From positions 1-53,148 of the forward strand of contig JBFXEJ010000029.1 in assembly GCA_050180235.1 (NCBI GenBank): 53,148 bases of DNA. The letters are read 5' to 3'. Below, one piece after another: positions 52,540-53,148 of the stretch (its first letter is position 1; every line of letters starts with the position of its first letter). This DNA comes from JAABRU01 sp050180235 (GTDB taxonomy: Bacteria > Desulfobacterota > Desulfobacteria > Desulfobacterales > Desulfococcaceae). A model generated the notes under the pieces. It had not been told where the DNA came from. It did not search any database and saw only the letters and a program-made list of their open reading frames with translations. The position numbers were made by a program, and so were the translations under genes.

Positions 52540-52752
52540 TCAGCCGCGGCGAGCGGCGCAGGTTCCGGAAGGCTGTTTAAAACCTCCGGAGCCGGTGGGA
52601 ATTCCATGTGCCCGGACAAATCCGGCTGAGATGCATTTTTCCACATCCCTGCTGCTGCATTCCGGACATTCCGGCAGTGCTGTGTCAGTTGAAAAAATAA
52701 GTTTTTCAAACCGGCTGTGGCATTTTCTGCATTCAAATTCGTATATGGGCAT
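52540..52752 (-). CDS. FmdB-like zinc ribbon protein
   Basis: A 70-residue protein opening MPIYEFECRKC with two CxxC pairs (C8/C11 and C29/C32), the pattern of FmdB-family putative regulators; it would bind zinc. The C-terminal tail is Gly/Ala/Arg-rich. The start at 52752 follows AAGGAG at 10 bases; the longer frame is unlikely. Function in this family is not settled; it has been proposed to regulate transcription of amidase genes. Confidence 0.85.
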   Translation of the reverse strand: MPIYEFECRKCHSRFEKLIFSTDTALPECPECSSRDVEKCISAGFVRAHGIPTGSGGFKQPSGTCAARRG

Positions 52753-52800
52753 ATTCTCAACATCTCCTTTCCATATTTTTAAAGAAAAATAAACAGACAA

Positions 52801-53148
52801 AACCAGTCCGTCAAGTGCCGGTTTGAAACAACTGTAATATCAATACAGAACGGGCGGCCGGGCAGATGCTGGGGTACTGTCTGATAAGTCCCCTTGCGGA
52901 CCACCGTCATGCCGACAAAAGTCAGTATCCGGAAGATGCTGAAAACAGCGGATTCCTGCTTTTGCCGGAATGACAGTGAAAGAGATTGACTTTCTGATTT
53001 TTATATGGCAGGCGTAAATAATCTGGTAGTGGGTCAAATCCGTTGATAAGGTCTCCCCTCCCTTGAGGGAGGGGCAGGGGGAGGGTGAAAACATCACTGA
53101 TTATCCCCCTCCCCTGACCCCTCCCACCAGGGGAGGGGAATTTTTGGA
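52801..53148. other. intergenic end of window with element remnants
   Basis: No gene seen. Contains a core-only family B relative (52905-52974) and the beginning of a family C element (53025 to the edge). Confidence 0.6.
53025..53148. mobile_element. inverted-repeat element, family C, copy 2 (cut by window edge)
   Basis: Begins GGTAGTGGGTCAAATCCGTT, the reverse of the right end of the copy at 43895-44040, and continues through the same GC-rich interior. About 22 bases of its far end are beyond the window. Confidence 0.8.

Noticed and set aside
1..53148. Search for rRNA, tRNA, riboswitch or phage attachment sites
   Set aside because: No cloverleaf, conserved rRNA stretch or known riboswitch consensus was recognised by eye; absence is not proven without covariance-model searches.

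Overview
The window reads as a chromosomal segment of a large-genome, repeat-rich Desulfobacterota bacterium, probably Desulfobacterales and Desulfonema-like. This is an inference from gene content: several AMP-forming acyl-CoA synthetases, a MaoC hydratase, nickel-pincer cofactor (lar) genes, Rpn and Uma2 nuclease-fold genes, a giant cadherin-like surface protein with a dockerin-type C-terminus, and many short palindromic elements. No rRNA, tRNA, CRISPR array or phage block was seen. Nearly all genes lie on the minus strand. The exceptions are an ABC exporter (1.4-3.5 kb), an MMPL-methyltransferase fusion (18.7-21.8 kb) and one small gene (52.2 kb).

Layout. 0-1.4 kb: start of an IS630-type transposase, a small membrane protein, then 1 kb of dispersed repeats and a consensus-like promoter. 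1.4-4.9 kb: ABC-2 exporter pair and an AI-2E family permease. 5-12.3 kb: fatty-acid activation block with three different acyl-CoA synthetases around an unrecognised polytopic membrane protein built from three related modules; two TetR-like operator palindromes lie upstream. 13-17.9 kb: maoC, an Rpn-type nuclease, then larE-larB-larC. 18.7-24.4 kb: MMPL exporter fused to a SAM methyltransferase, a PBP4-type peptidase, an EF-hand protein and a DHH phosphoesterase. 24.8-31.3 kb: closely spaced minus-strand run glgP-glgA-uma2-DRTGG-PHP-HATPase. 31.5-33.4 kb: a second Rpn gene and mobile-element debris. 33.4-42.4 kb: one 2,993-residue secreted protein. 42.6-44.9 kb: toxin-antitoxin-like small genes. 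45.5-50.3 kb: a 1,439-residue GH13 plus amylo-1,6-glucosidase fusion preceded by a DUF433 gene. 51-53 kb: periplasmic cyclophilin, small proteins and repeats.

How it works together. One theme is fatty-acid activation and beta-oxidation (synthetases, MaoC). A second is alpha-glucan storage and breakdown (GlgA, GlgP, debranching fusion), with a predicted signalling trio, of a kind usually seen near electron-bifurcating hydrogenases, in the same gene run as glgP-glgA. A third is the cell surface: giant adhesin-like protein, MMPL exporter and PBP4.

The most distinctive part is structural. At least five families of short non-coding elements with terminal inverted repeats are present. Two show 8-bp target-site duplications and both of those have altered the end of a gene. 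There is also a recurring two-hairpin motif and G-quadruplex-capable inverted repeats, one of them between glgP and glgA. All functions are assigned by reading motifs in the translated sequence; no database search was run.
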